Source of the DNA: Xiphias gladius
Taxonomy: Eukaryota; Chordata; Actinopteri; Istiophoriformes; Xiphiidae
Direction: 5' to 3'
Assembly (NCBI RefSeq): GCF_016859285.1
Contig: NC_053400.1
Span: forward strand, 23,502,501-23,566,500
Length of the DNA stretch: 64,000 bases
The notes under the pieces were generated by a model, which saw only the letters and a program-made list of their open reading frames with translations, was not told the DNA's origin and did no database searches. Position 1 is the first letter of the stretch. Every line of letters starts with the position of its first letter. The position numbers and the translations under genes are program-made. This document shows, piece by piece, positions 1-11,666 of the stretch.

Positions 1-1393
1 AGTGCAGACTCTTGCCTGAGCCTCTTTAAAATGTTAGCTGTGCAGAAATATCAGTAACAAGTATATCCTGACATTGTCGAATGTTTTTGTTTTTGCATGT
101 AGTCAGTTTAACTGATCGATTTGTGAGACAGAGATTCAGATCAAGTTTTAACTGTACATGGTGGGAGTGTTTGTAAGCATAGCGCTGGTCATGCTGTCCT
201 CTTTAACTGTCACTTTTACTCTCTAAGTTTTGACATTCTGAATTGTAGCAGAGAGGGAGTGAATGAGGCAATTGATGACTCAGAAATTATTTTTAAGATT
301 AGCCAAGCGGAGAGACATGGAAGCTAAGGGAGGGAGGATTAAAGCGAAGTAGAGCTAGGTTCAGAAGTAAAGGTGAAGTTAGGTGACGTTCCTTCGAGTT
401 GAGTTTGAATCAGCTGGATGCACATCACCAGCAGAACAGTGTATGCGTGCCTGTAGTTTTCTACCATGTCGTGACACAAAGCTGCGGTCTCATTCATAGC
501 TGCATTATTCATTCTGAAAGAGCCCATCTCTGACTCTGCATTTTCTTCTGCTGCAGCTTTCTGGCTCTGCAGAGAGAAGGAGAGTGGGTTGTCACTGGAT
601 ATTCATGATTATCCTTGGCAACAAAAGCTATCACTTCAAGTTTCTCATCTGTTAGGTAACTTTTCCAGAGGGACAGATAGTCAGTGAACTGAGTATTATG
701 CTGGGCACAAGTTTACTAATCACCCAAAACTTGCTCTGCTACTTATCTAAGTGTGACTGACCTTCACATATCAGTAATTCCATCAAATCGGGTTATAATC
801 AGGCTTTGTTGTGCAATAGGTGCCTGGCTTTAGCAAACCTTTTTCTGATTACTGATTCTTCCAGGACACTTTTTTTCACCTCAGTTTGCTGCATGTGGCC
901 CGTACTGCAGCACAAGATCTCTAAAGTCTCTGTGCCTCCAGAGCCAGTCTTTCCATGGGTACATCTCCCCAGATATTGACCTACATGGGCAGGAATACTG
1001 CAGCTAGGAGGAGGGAGGGATGCTACAACTATCAGGAATGCAGAGAATTCTCAGGAAGCCCCTGGCGAACTGCCGCACCCATTAGACAGAACACACACAC
1101 ACACACACACACAGATTACGGAGTAATCATACTGTAATCTCTGTCTCAATATAACAGACACATACATGGACAAATGCCACACTCGAAATTAATGATTGTT
1201 TATTAATCGTTTTTCACTGCCATGAGTATGAGCACAGAGATCAACTATAACACAAAAGCAGATCATAGACTATGTCAGGTATTTAACAGAAACCTCCCTG
1301 CTAACTGTAAGCATGTGTTTAGATTATCGTGTTCTGTGTAGATTTTTGTTTATATGCCTATGTAACTTAATCCCTCTCTTCTCCCTGATTTAG
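1..1393. other. gas6 intron 2 (3' part)
   Basis: Non-coding sequence upstream of the gas6 micro-exon. I searched it for the Gla exon (a Glu-rich stretch with a CxxxC and ERE-type motifs) and found none, so the Gla and signal exons should lie to the left of the window. It holds a short (AC)n tract and nothing else I can name. Confidence 0.7.
1091..1113. repeat. (AC)n microsatellite
   Basis: About 11 perfect AC units inside gas6 intron 2. Confidence 0.95.
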
Positions 1394-3043
1394 GACTACT
1401 TTTATCCCAAGTATTTAGGTAAGTTATCATTCCGACTAAAACATTCTGACTACATCTCTACTCATAACAACCAGCTTTTCAGATTATATGTTTGTGATCT
1501 CTTCATTTAAATTTCACTTTTGTTTCTGTCTAGCCTGTATGGACAAGTTTGGAGACTCTGAAAAGAAGAAACAGGATCTGGTCACATGTGTCCACAGTAG
1601 GTTTTATCCCCTCTTGTCTGTCTGTTGACTTCATGTTAGGGCTTTATTGTAGGACTGTGGACTGGTTTATAGATTCCTTGAAACCTCTTTTTCTCACTCT
1701 TCCTTTCTTCTTTCTTTCTTTTCACTGTAAGTTTTAGTATATTCAAAGACAGCCCCCTAGATGTAGTGTGGGGTTGGGCTGCACTGCAGCATCACAGCTC
1801 TGCATCACATTCACACTCAGGAATACACTCTAAGTTGAAAAGGAAGATGAAGGAAAGATGATGAAAAGGTGCTGAATTTGTACGTCAACTCCAAGTCAGT
1901 TTTTGCAGCGTTACACACCTAACTGACTATGTGACTTTGAAGTAGCCTGACTGTGCTATATGTGCGTGAGAGCAGTTATCTGTGAGTAACATTGCAGCAC
2001 TTTGCTACAGTGATGCTGCACAATTGTGAATGAGTAACACACCCCTTCAGTCGTCACATACTCACTCGCTTTCTGGATGACTGCACCAGCTTTTTCGTGA
2101 GCTGGTTCAGTGGAGGAATGAAAAAAAAAAGAGTCTGACGTGAGTGGAGCACAGGATTTCTGCTGCATCAGGATACAAGAAACTGCTCTTAGCTGAGGAA
2201 CCAGGGATGGGATGGGGAATCCCATGACTCAGCTGCAGCATTGTGGCACTTGCAGATATGGGGGCTCTTTTGTTTTTTGTTTTTTTCCCTTTTTAATCTA
2301 TCTGTCAGCAGCACACCACCTCTTTCTCACCACCTATCTCCCTACCAATCTGTCCCCTCTCTCAGTACAGTGTACTATTGTGTGGTTACCCAGTATCGAA
2401 GCAGAGGATGACATTCCACTATTTCAGATTAAGTGATATTACAGTTATGGGATGTTACAAACATCGGACATTATGGAAGGCTATAGTTTTAGCTTTATAT
2501 TTGCACATACTAACAGGGCTTATCCAAATAGTTGTTGTGGTAGGCCACAGTGTTTGCTTTATTAAACGAAATGACATTTTGATGTGCTGCTAAGGGACCT
2601 TTAAGATTTTTAAGTGGAGGAAACAAGTGAGGCTCCTGCATTTACCCCTGCTGCGGATGGACCCCAGCATATCACTCACCATGAGCCGGGGGTGATTTGG
2701 GTTGCATTTGGTCCTGATGGTCACTGGACGAGAAGAATACAAATTACTTAAACTAGAGCTGAAATGATCGATCAGTTAGTCGATCAATGTCGATTGACAA
2801 TTAATTAATTGTTTTATCATTTTTCAAGCAAAAACAGTGAAACAATGGAGAATATTTGCAGATAGCCTCTCAAACGAGAAGATTTGCTGTTTTTCTTAGT
2901 CATTTACAGAATCACTGTAAACTGAGCATTTTACGGTTTGTGGATTTTTAGTCAAACAAAACAAGCGATTTGGAGACTTAATCTTTAAGGTTGTGTTGGA
3001 CATTTTTTTTAACGTGACAATTTGTACATTTTAAAGACTAAAT

Positions 3044-3138
<95 letters not shown>

Positions 3139-5936
3139 CTGTGTGTGTGTATATGTATGTGTATAATCTACACATCTCTCTCTTTTGTTCCCCTCACTTT
3201 CTCCAAGTACTGTCCTTTTCTGTCTCTGAACTCCAGTTAACATGTCCAGACTTGTTGAGCACTCCAACTCCTCCACTAGAAAAAGGAAACTGTACAGGGA
3301 GAGAAAAGAGTTACACATGCTGACTTACACAAACTTGGAGTGAACGAGGGCTCAACTGAAAATATTTAATAGAAAGTTAGGACAAACAGAAATGAACAGA
3401 TGGTTGAATATATATCCAGATATCCATTTGATCTTGTTTCATGAGAGCCTGAGGACAGGTGTGCTGAGAAGGACTGAATTATGGCGTCTATGGCAGGAGA
3501 GCTTGGCCAGCATTATGCTATTTATATTGAACCCCTGATATGCAGAACATGAGAGATGCCCTTACTCTGTCTGGTATCACTATACAGTTACACTTACTGA
3601 ATGCATCTGGTTTGTACAGACTCAATTTTAAAACAATAACACTTTATTCTCTGCGTCTGTCTTTGTTTTTCTCGCACTTGAAGATATTCCAGACCAGTGC
3701 TCTCCTTCTCCCTGTAATGCCAGAGGTACGGTGCGCTGCGAGGACAAAAAAGGCGACTTCCTGTGTCACTGTTTTACAGGCTGGACAGGAGCCAGATGTG
3801 AGAAAGGTACTGTCATCATGAAAAGTGAGAGAGAATATGTAGTTAGATACTGTGTGCTAGAGCTCAGTAGAGGTTGAATTTTTGCACAGTCATTCAGTGT
3901 CATGTCCAGAGTCTCTGGATAGATGTCATCATTGTAACCTTGGTTCTGACAACCAACTCCTGTTCCATCCACTGATAAAGAGATCTGGCTTCCCATCACT
4001 TTCATTAGTCCCATATTTGTCAGATAATGATATTGTTTCTCATCATTGTACATCTCAGTGGTGTTGGAATTAATTTGACCTTGCAAAACTCAATTTCTAG
4101 TGTTTCTGTTTCACTTTTATCTTACAATTGCAACTGTTATTGACATTCATTTTTAATATCCAACTGCTGCTACTGCTGCTGTTATCAATGATGTGTGAAT
4201 GGTGTGTCAGATCAATATGAACTGCATGTACCGGAACTGTGGTCAGAGTCCACAGCAGGAATCCAAGAGTCACTTTAGAGGTCAAAGCTAGTTACTCTGT
4301 ATAGATATGTGGAGAGGCTTCATCTCCTCTTAAAAAAACTGAAAGTAAGAGCAAGGATTCCACTTTTAGAAGGAAAGTTTAACAGATATTAATTGTATAA
4401 GCAGAACTGGAAAGCATACATAATTTATACACACACACACTGAGGGAGAGAGAAACATGTTTCTCTGATTTATGGCACAGCCATCATTCCACACATTTCC
4501 ACTGTGACTCATCCTGCCACCTTACTGTGAGAGGAAACCAAAACAGATTCAGTTTGACTTGGTCTGAGCCTTTTCCACTTGACGACCGCACTCCTCCTAA
4601 ACACTCGGCTGCAACACTCAGCCACAATGACATAGTGTGTCAGTTATTTGTAAGGCTTTTAACAAAGTACAATTCATAGGATTTTTAAGTGAGCTTTTAG
4701 AACCGACAGTTCACGCTGTGCACTCCTATTCAGAATCCCAAAATTTCCTTTTCCCAAAAACCTTTCACAACTGGTTATGTTAAAATACAACCTGATCCTG
4801 AATTACTATGGGAAATCGTAACACAAGCCTAACAACCTAATGCTGTACACAGCCCATGATGATGTTTTTCCTGCGTACATGTTGACTGTACGACTGTCCT
4901 ATTTGTAGATGTCGACGAGTGCAGCAAGAGAAACGGAGGGTGTGAACATGAGTGCAACAACACTATGGGTAGTTACCGCTGCTCCTGTCACCAAGGCTAC
5001 ATGTTGGTGGGACACCAGATGTGTAATGGTAAGTCACAAACCATACAGTCAATGCACATAGTCTAACAACTGTACACATATCAGTACTGTAGCTGCAGAA
5101 AACACTTTGACTCAATCTGCATTATGAATCCACTTTAAACTATTGAAATTGATATGATTTGTTCAGTTATTGTTGTAAAAACATTTATAATTAATTTAAA
5201 AGGATTTTAAATGTGAACGATTTTGTGGCTGAGATACCTATAGTAATCCAATGGCAGCGTTGTTCTGTCTTGTCACATATTTATCATTTTAAGTCCATAA
5301 AGTATAAATTCATTATTTAATACATTAGGCAAAGAATTACAAACTTATGTTGTGCGAACAATCATTGTTTAAACCCACAGAAGTTTATTTAAAGCTCAAG
5401 GTTTCTAAAGATAAGCGAAATGTGCATAAAATTAGGATAAAGACATTTTTAAATTTACATTTGATTACATGGTGCAGCCTCTAAAAATGGTGTCTTCTGT
5501 TTTAAAGCTGCTTTGGGGTAAATTTAATATTGGAATAATTTTGATTCAAGTGGTTTAATCTGCCAGGACCAGAATTTACAACCATCTGTCCTTTGCCTGG
5601 TTTTAATTTCCCGTTCCTCAAAAATAAATCCAGTTTAGGTGTCATGTGTCTGACACAGTCTTTTTGACACTAGTGAGTAGAGGTACAAATACCTTCCTAA
5701 GATCATGTCCTTCCAGATGAGGAGTTGACTTTAAGGTCTTCTTGGTATTATTCCGCTTCCACCAGTCTTCGAACTGTCCAGCTAATCACATTTTGTGTCT
5801 TTCAGATGTGGATGAGTGTGAGGACACAGATGTGTGTGGAACAGCACGGTGTGAGAATAAGGATGGCAGCTATGATTGCTTGTGTGATATCGGCTATGTC
5901 TACGACAATGAAACCAAGAGCTGTGTTGGTAAGTGT

Positions 5937-6031
<95 letters not shown>

Positions 6032-9000
6032 CATAGTATCATGAGAAGTGACTGAGGAGCAGCTTCAGCCTCAACAGGATTTGATGCAGCTGTGTTGTGG
6101 GGCCAGGAAAGGAATGCAAAGATATTTGGAGACATTCTGTATAAGTAGGTAACAGGTCACTGTCCACTGTTGTACATCTGTCTCCAGGCCTTTAGAAAAG
6201 ATCATTTCAGGAGTAAGATACACAGACTGACACTTTCACCTTTGTTTCGTGCATAATGTTATAACCGGAGGAATAGGAAAAACTAAAATGCAGTTGCTAG
6301 AATTTACAAAACCGGAAGACATGGCATAGGTTTGTGGGTTATAAAAGTGTTTGTCATCTTAAGCACATCAAATCATTCTTTATACAGCCAACAAATTGAA
6401 GACACCATGACAGCAATCTGTACAAGCAGACAAAATCGTCAAGTAGCTTTGGAGCTCAATGACTGTGAGAGATCAAAATATACAAATCTGATGTTATACA
6501 TGTCAGACAGGTTATATCTCATGTTTTTTAATCTACATTAAGAGGTATTAAACACTATTCATCATACACTTAAATATGTAACGATGAAAGGTTATCTGGT
6601 GATAAAGCCAAAATAATGTTGTTTTGTTATTTAATAAGATGACACAGTAAGATAAAATAACCAAAACATCAGATTTGTTGACAACAGCACGAAAAAAGAC
6701 TTAAATCTAAGTCATTAATCACTTGTGTGCCCTTTTTTGTCTGCACTGGAAACCAGACTTTTCATAACCTCAGTGCCCCTCCTCAGAGAATGAACATTTA
6801 TTATAGCCAACCTCCTCATGGCCATGTAAGGTTATATAGCAGCAGGGAGATATGGCCCAGTCATCGTCAAAGACCACTTGACTCAAGTGTTGTTTGCGTT
6901 CCCTGATATGTTGACTGGAAATAAACCGTTTTTTTTTTTTCATACATTCTTGTGGAACTGAAAGTTCATGTTTTGATTAATTCCACCACTGATGTGACTT
7001 TTATAACTTCATGAACTGTCTGCTTCTCTGTAACCCTTTATACCCCAGTCATCACTTTCATCTCTCCTTCTCTTTAATTTCTTCAACCTGCTCTGTCACT
7101 TGTCAGATGTGGATGAGTGTTTGGCAGGTGTGTGTGCAGAGGAGTGTCTCAACACTCCAGGGAGTTTCCGTTGCTTCTGTGATGGCCGTCATGGCATGAA
7201 GCTGGGCCAGGACCTCAGGAGCTGTAAGGTGAAATACATTAACTATTACTAACTGTCACATATTAACCAGCCCTTTCAGATTTCAGCCTCCACTTTTCTT
7301 GTAAAAATCCAAACTATAAACAACTTTCTTGATCTGTTAAACCATTTTGGACAGGGTATCTCTAGGTCTTGAAAAGTCTTAAAAAGCACCGAATTCCATT
7401 TCTTCAGACGAAGACCTTAGAAGTAATTAGAAAGTCTTAAATTGAATTTCCAAAAGAAATTAAATTAAATTAAACTTGCCAATGGCAGGCAAGAGAAATT
7501 AAATATTTTCTCTTATCTGCCATAGACAGTAATGTCAGGTATATAATGTTTTTGTATCTGATTGCTGGCTGCTGGGAGATGTCACATACCTATAAACTAA
7601 AAGTGGGACTGTTGTGACAGTGGAATCTCGTGTGCATGAGGCTGTTCAGTCATTTTTTTTGTTGAGTTTCTGTCAGCACCATCAGACCTGTAGCAAACAC
7701 TGTTGCAGCTGGTGGCTAAGATAGCTAGTTTATTTTAGCAAATACTTGCATGAATTAATCCTTTTTAACTGGTTAATCCATCCATCCATTTTCTGCTGCT
7801 TGTCCAGGCCCAGGTCCTTTTAATGTAATTGATCATGTCAATAAGAATTATTGATATATATTGTCGGGAAGCACGGAAAAAAGTGGTATAATAATGAAAA
7901 ATTCATACTACCCCCACTGGTTTTCCATTATACTTTCATATTTTGGCTGGTACGATCATGAAACAGGTATTAAATTATATTGTTTTTGTTATTAAAAAGG
8001 TCCTAAAAAGTAATAAATTGAACTTGGTGAACCCTGCAGACACCGTGTTGTATGAGTCAAGCTGCATCTTGTAAACTTACTGTATATGCTTCTCATGAGG
8101 TGGCAACATACATTATATCCATGTTGTTGTTTGTCTGTTTTCTCTTCCAGCCGATAACTCCCTGTTTGTCGCAGTCTCTGAAGAGGAACTCTCGTTCTCT
8201 TTACCTGGGGCGCATGTTCAGCGGTGTTCCAGTGGTGAGGCTGCGTTTCCGCAGGAGGATTCAAACTGGGTGAGAAAATTGTTCTGTCTTGACACTCAAC
8301 ACTCTCAGCTGTTGACTTCTGACAAACATGTCGCTCCTCCTCGACATTTATACCTTAGTTACACTGTGTAGAAAGATGCACAAATGATCACACCTCATCC
8401 AGCTCGCTGATTCTTGTGAAAATGCCTTTGTTTAACTTATAGATTAGCATAGCAGTGAATATTGTACATTTTTTTTATTGTCAGACTTATTTGGAAGTGT
8501 CAAGTATTACTCTGTCAACAAAATATCCCAATGCTGCCTGTGAAAAAGCATTGAACTTGAAATATGTTACCTAACTTTCTGGAAGTTTGTTGATTTTCAA
8601 ATGCATTAGAGATTTTGCAATCAAACAAAATGCTCAGGGAAATCCCTTTTATAAAGTTCTTGTTCATATATTTGTTTTTAATGAGAGCGTTTGTAGTTTG
8701 CAGAGATAGAACAGGTTGAACAGTTCATCAGTGTAAGTCATACCCTGAGAATAAATTCAATAGAGGTCTTTAAAGAAACCTTGTTTTTTACCATACATAG
8801 TCACTTTGTGAAGTTGTATAAGCTCATTCTAAAAATAATTTCTAATATTAGCAGGGAATGGTAGGATGGAGATCAGAGTGGGTAGCAGATTAAATTATTT
8901 TGGTCACTAAAAGGAATTTCCTGTTTTTTGACTACCATCTCTTCCTCTCCCTTCTCTTCTCTTCTTTACTTTTATTTCAATTATGTAATTTTAACTTGCT

Positions 9001-11536
9001 CATTCAAAAACACGTGCTCATACCTACACTCCCCTCCTCGCCCACCACTGCTCCCCGCCTCCTAGGTTTTCAGCAGAATTTGACTTCCGCACCTACGATC
9101 CTGAGGGGGTTATCTTCTTTGCTGGAGGTCACCTAAACAGCTCCTGGATTGTGCTGGCAATGCATCATGGAAAGCTGGAGCTGCAGCTGAAGTACGGCAC
9201 AGTCAGCAGGGTCACCAGTAGCGGACCCATCGTCAGTGACGGCCAGTGGAGAAAGGTTGGAAGTTTCTGTCAGGAGCCATCATTGAAAGTAATACACTGT
9301 CTATGGTAGCTTCATTAGCTAATTGAAAGCTTCTCCAATTTCTGGTTTTCTTGTCAGATCTCGGTGGAGGAGCAGGGCCGGAGTCTGGTGATTAAGATTG
9401 ACAGGGAGGCAGTCATGAAGATTGCAGTAAATGGTGATCTGTTTACACTAAAGAAAGGCATGCATGAACTCAACCTCACTGTGGGAGGAGTCCCTTTCAG
9501 AGAAGACGGCCTCATCAATCAGGTGGTTATTTGCTTGTGCTTGTGTACTTTCTTGAATATGTACCAAAAGGAGATGTTCTTTACATATTTCTCAACTGTT
9601 GCGTTTATTTCATAGGTGAACCCTCGTCTGGACGGCTGTATGAAGGAGTGGCGGTGGCTGACGGGTGAAGACACCTCGATACAAGAAACCATTCGGTCCA
9701 ATGACAACATGCAGTGTTTCAGCACAGAGGTTCCTGGAGCATATTACCCCGGCACAGGCTTCGCTCTCTTCAACATCAGCTATGGTACAGTGCTTGGGCC
9801 TGGGCCTGGCCACGCGTGTGTGTGTGTATTATGCATAGCATGTTGGGGCCTTGCATAACTTAGCCTAATTGCTTCTTCTTGAAGCAGTTAGTCAATGTTT
9901 AATTTGTTTGGATGACTTTGAGTTGGCTTCAATCATTGACTGCACTTTTGTCAACAGTTTGCCTAATTCCTGTTTGTTCATGACTTGCTGTTCTTTCTGT
10001 ATGTTCTCCTCACTTCAGAATCACAGAACCTGAGCATCCAGTTGACCCTGCGTCCAACTTCTGCTATTGGAGTGCTGTTTGTACTTGTTCACCAGGACAG
10101 AGTCCCTTTCTCCATCACTCTGGCCGACTATCATCCTGGCACTGATGAATGGCGAGATGTGAGTACTTTAAAACTCAATCTGTATATCTATGTGAAATTT
10201 GTTTGTTACTGTATTTTTGATTTGAAAACTGACCTTTTGTGTGTCGTCAGTTTGTTCTGGTATCTGCAGGTGATGCCATCATTGCCAGCTCTCCCGCTCC
10301 ACTCTGTGATGGTGAGAGTCATGAAATCCAGGTGACAGTCTCAGGCAACCAGACCCTGCTGCTGGTCGATGGCCAGTCTGGACGAAGTGAAAACATCGAA
10401 ATTCCCACTGACCTCCTGTCTCAATCCAGCACATTCATAGGAGGCCTCCCTGGTGAGGGCACCCATGTTAATATGCACATTTTGCATGATGTTATTCATA
10501 TGGTATGATGGTTTTTTTATTTTATTTTTTGCACAGTATGCAATACCTTCGATGGAGCAGAACAGTGTTATAAATTATCAGTAGTTAAAAACCATAATTA
10601 TTAAAACAGTAGAGGCATTTAAAGCAGCCATACATTATTTTATAGTCAGGTGGAAATTAAGGCTTCACAGTAGGCACATTGAAAAATAAAAATGAAACTC
10701 AAACAGAACATATACGCAGACACATTGTTGGTTATTCATGCATTTTTTTTCTGTAAAGAAAAATGTGTGGTCTAGAACATGTACACAAACAAAACAAGTA
10801 TGTTACGCATGTAGATTTGTAAATTGCAAAGCACTCCTATATACAGTTTTCTTGAGCTGATCAACTGAATAACCTAAAATTTGAGTTTTTCCACACAGAC
10901 TCTGAACACTCGTAGTCAGACCTTCCTTTGTTCCGCATGACTATCTTGTACAGTGTCCTAAACATCCAACACATTTCAACGATAAATTACCTCACCCAGT
11001 GAATGAGAATTAGTTATTTTGCAAATTTCCTACAATTTATGAGTGGCTCACTTTGTTTACTTGTACTATATACAGTATATAGCAAACTAAAATAATAATC
11101 TATAGTTGTTACCTCTGTACTGACTTGCGGCTGAGTAAATAATTTTGCCAGAAACAGCTCCAACATCCCCCAAACTGGAAAGAGAACAGGAATTTGTGTT
11201 TTGTCCCAAATTGTTAGACAGTGCCTTACTGAGGATAGTCATGTATACTTGATTAAAGGTCTAAGTGTTTGGTAATGTGTTTGCTGAGTCTGACAGATTC
11301 AACACACAGAATAATACTGTTTGCATACACACAGTCCATCATGTTCTCTGCTGGTTTACATGTTGTCATTTCCACCCTCAGAAGATGTTCCTCTGGTGTC
11401 CACACCGGTGTCAGCGCCCTACAGCGGCTGTATGGAGGTCAGTGTAAATGGACAGTCGCTGGACTTGGACCAGGCCATCCATAAACACAACGACATCCGC
11501 TCACACTCCTGCCCGCTGCTGGACTCTCACCAGTGA
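1394..11536 (+). CDS. gas6: gas6, growth arrest-specific 6, exons 3-15 (5' partial)
   Basis: Secreted vitamin-K-dependent ligand of the TAM receptor kinases (Tyro3, Axl, Mer); bridges phosphatidylserine on dying cells to phagocytes. Exons: 1394-1418, 1534-1596, 3684-3806, 4909-5028, 5806-5928, 7107-7228, 8151-8269, 9066-9255, 9358-9522, 9616-9784, 10019-10158, 10251-10452, 11382-11536 (stop TGA). All phases join, giving 571 residues. The first is the 25-bp micro-exon (DYFYPKYL) that follows the Gla exon in GAS6/PROS1. Next come a short linker exon, then four EGF exons (3684-7228), each one domain and each with the Asp/Asn beta-hydroxylation pattern CX(D/N)X4(F/Y)XCXC. Two laminin-G domains follow (8151-11536), with [27 protein letters not shown] and [11 protein letters not shown]. 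These resemble GAS6 more than protein S, and the tmem255b neighbour agrees. The signal peptide and Gla domain are outside the window. Convergent with tmem255b. Confidence 0.96.
2745..3000. repeat. Dispersed repeat, family A (ATTAATCGATTA type)
   Basis: Contains paired ATTAATT/TCGAT words and then a stretch ending in AAACAAAACAAGCGATTTGG. Similar blocks occur near 17.0, 20.4, 34.1, 39.9, 40.4, 46.7, 52.1, 60.2 and 60.9 kb. It lies in gas6 intron 4. Borders are by eye. Confidence 0.6.
3046..3136. repeat. Compound (TG)n(TA)n microsatellite
   Basis: About 29 TG units run straight into about 16 TA units in gas6 intron 4, 0.55 kb before the first EGF exon. Chance reading frames here encode only Cys-Val and Tyr-Ile runs. 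Confidence 0.97.
5939..6034. repeat. (AC)n microsatellite next to a gas6 splice donor
   Basis: Roughly 48 AC units, interrupted by single AT and AA units, starting 10 bp after the GT of the EGF3 exon donor at 5929. Confidence 0.97.
7355..8046. repeat. Dispersed repeat, family B, probable non-autonomous DNA transposon
   Basis: The left edge has GGTCTTGAAAAGTCTTAAA and the right edge AACTTGGTGAACCCTGCAGA. Read in reverse complement, the right edge loosely resembles the left (CAGGGT..CT..AGG), suggesting degraded inverted ends. Pieces of the same words recur in inverted orientation at 14222-14285 and at 36905-36960. It fills most of the gas6 intron before the first laminin-G exon. A CCATCCATCC stretch sits near 7785. 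Borders and class are inference. Confidence 0.45.
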
Positions 11537-11654
11537 CCAGCATGTCAGTCTTCCAAAACCGATCCGTAAGCAGTTGATTGAGGCAATGGGGATGATTTCC
11601 AGTATATTTATAAAAGCTTTGACCAGTGGGGAGATGTTTTAGATTGGAATGTAA

Positions 11655-11666
11655 AATAAAAATAAA
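11655..11666 (+). terminator. Candidate gas6 polyadenylation signal
   Basis: Two tandem AATAAA hexamers 119 bp after the gas6 stop codon, in an A-rich stretch. They would give a very short 3' UTR. Other AATAAA words lie further on (for example near 14140), so the site used is not settled by sequence alone. Confidence 0.45.

Noticed and set aside
1..1393. Possible gas6 Gla exon
   Set aside because: No Glu-rich frame with the Gla cysteine and ERE pattern flanked by splice sites; the exon must be left of the window.
5725..6135. Open frames with His-Thr or Cys-Val repeats
   Set aside because: Translations of the AC microsatellite; only the EGF3 exon 5806-5928 within them is real.
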